Positions 33,289 through 34,119 of a stretch of DNA of 34,119 nt are shown here, one piece after another. The stretch covers positions 1 to 34,119 of the forward strand of contig JACPKW010000003.1 of the NCBI GenBank assembly GCA_016186825.1, written 5' to 3'. The stretch comes from Candidatus Giovannonibacteria bacterium. Lineage in GTDB: Bacteria > Patescibacteriota > Minisyncoccia > JACPKW01 > UBA11713. A program made the position numbers and the translations under genes. The notes beneath the pieces were generated by a model. It saw only the letters and a list, made by a program, of their open reading frames with translations. It had not been told where the DNA came from and did not search any database. The number at the start of each line of letters is the position of its first letter. Within the stretch, counting starts at the first letter, position 1.

Positions 33289-34037
33289 AAATTATATTTC
33301 CGCCTGGATAAATACCACCGAATTTTTACAACTTCCCACAAAAAGTGGATATAGCTCGAAAGCTTAATGCTGCTTTGGGCGCTGTTTATCCAGCGCGCAG
33401 AAACGATTCCGATTTTATAATCGAACTTCTGGGCAAGCGCAAGCACTTCCACATCGAATGCCCAGCGATTAATTTTTGCCATTTTGAATATTCTTTCTGC
33501 CGCCGTATCACGAAATGCCTTAAAGCCGTTTTGCGTGTCCCAAATCCCCCGAACCGTAAGGAGCTGTATGATAAGATTCCCGACATTTCCGAAAAGCCGC
33601 CTCCACCAGGGCTGGCGCACTTCTTCTCCGCCGGGCGCATCCCTTGGATCGCGCGAAGAAATTACAACTTCATAGCCTCGATCGAAAAAGGAGCGCATTT
33701 TATCGAAATGCGCGATGTCTGTACCATTATCAGCATCCATAAAAAGTCTGATTCTCCCCGAGGCCGCGAGCATTCCCTCTCTAACTGTAAAACCTTTGCC
33801 GCGATTTTTATGCCGCTCGAGAACCTTTAGATTTTTGATCTCGGGAATCAGATTTTTTGCTATTTCAATTGTATTGTCGCGCGGCCCATCTGTAGCAACG
33901 ATGATTTCGTATGTAAATGGCTGGGTTGAAAAATATTCTTGCAGCCGATGCAGAGTATTCGTGATATCCTTAGAAACGTTGTAGGCGGGAACAATCACAG
34001 ACAGATAAATATCGCTCGCGTTTTTGCGTTCGCCCAA
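33285..34037 (-). CDS. Family 2 glycosyltransferase (dolichyl-phosphate glucosyltransferase-like); 5' end may extend beyond window
   Basis: LSVIVPAYNVSKDITNTLHRL, VATDGPRDNT, FMDADNGTDI, DTQNGFKAFR. The frame stays open to 34119. Confidence 0.88.
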   Translation of the reverse strand: MGERKNASDIYLSVIVPAYNVSKDITNTLHRLQEYFSTQPFTYEIIVATDGPRDNTIEIAKNLIPEIKNLKVLERHKNRGKGFTVREGMLAASGRIRLFMDADNGTDIAHFDKMRSFFDRGYEVVISSRDPRDAPGGEEVRQPWWRRLFGNVGNLIIQLLTVRGIWDTQNGFKAFRDTAAERIFKMAKINRWAFDVEVLALAQKFDYKIGIVSARWINSAQSSIKLSSYIHFLWEVVKIRWYLSRRKYNL

Positions 34038-34119
34038 AACAGAAACATTGGTTAAAATCGCTTTTGACGGATAAACCCCTACACCAATATCTACAACTCT
34101 TGTGCTTTTCGCCGATTTG

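Noticed and set aside
1-34119. CRISPR arrays
   Set aside because: No regularly spaced repeats of 24-37 bp found; repeated sequences seen are short palindromes or two-copy direct repeats.
1-34119. tRNA genes
   Set aside because: Only the tmRNA T-arm (GGTTCAATTCC) was recognised; the GGATTCGGCTCGAAATCC segment near 17689 lacks a matching D-arm and acceptor stem.

Overview
The window looks like a compact chromosomal segment from a Patescibacteria/CPR (Parcubacteria-like) genome; that assignment is inferred from gene content and protein style, not from a database search. Coding is dense and mostly on the minus strand. Recognisable genes include recO (partial), ileS, murI, argS, smpB-ssrA, infC-rpmI-rplT, an ABC-3 metal transporter pair, an Ogt/MGMT-type protein, Nudix, polX, a family-4-like UDG, a beta-CASP MBL protein, an adenylate-kinase-like protein, a split comEC, RNase HI, a DHH phosphoesterase, a PD-(D/E)XK nuclease, pgk, tpiA, a DedA protein, galT and a glycosyltransferase. 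Main points for follow-up: (1) IleRS carries an apparently catalytically intact histidine-phosphatase domain inserted between its catalytic core and zinc-knuckle/WFDSG region. (2) Small palindromic repeat elements sit in frame inside ileS, argS and a nuclease. Related-looking palindromes are flanked by duplicated gene ends at three loci: the ssrA 3' end, the tpiA 5' end, and the 5' end of a Cys-rich gene. (3) Two large Cys-rich zinc-ribbon paralogs plus a truncated third copy. (4) tmRNA overlaps the smpB stop codon, has a readable tag ANLFGKTLEPAYAVA, and its tail is duplicated in direct and inverted orientation. (5) infC has no ATG/GTG/TTG start before its conserved N-terminus. (6) A collinear minus-strand set of nuclease, DHH, RNase H, ComEC, MBL and NMP kinase genes that may form a DNA uptake and salvage module. 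(7) A receiver domain with the phospho-acceptor Asp apparently replaced by Glu, next to three small exported proteins of unknown function.
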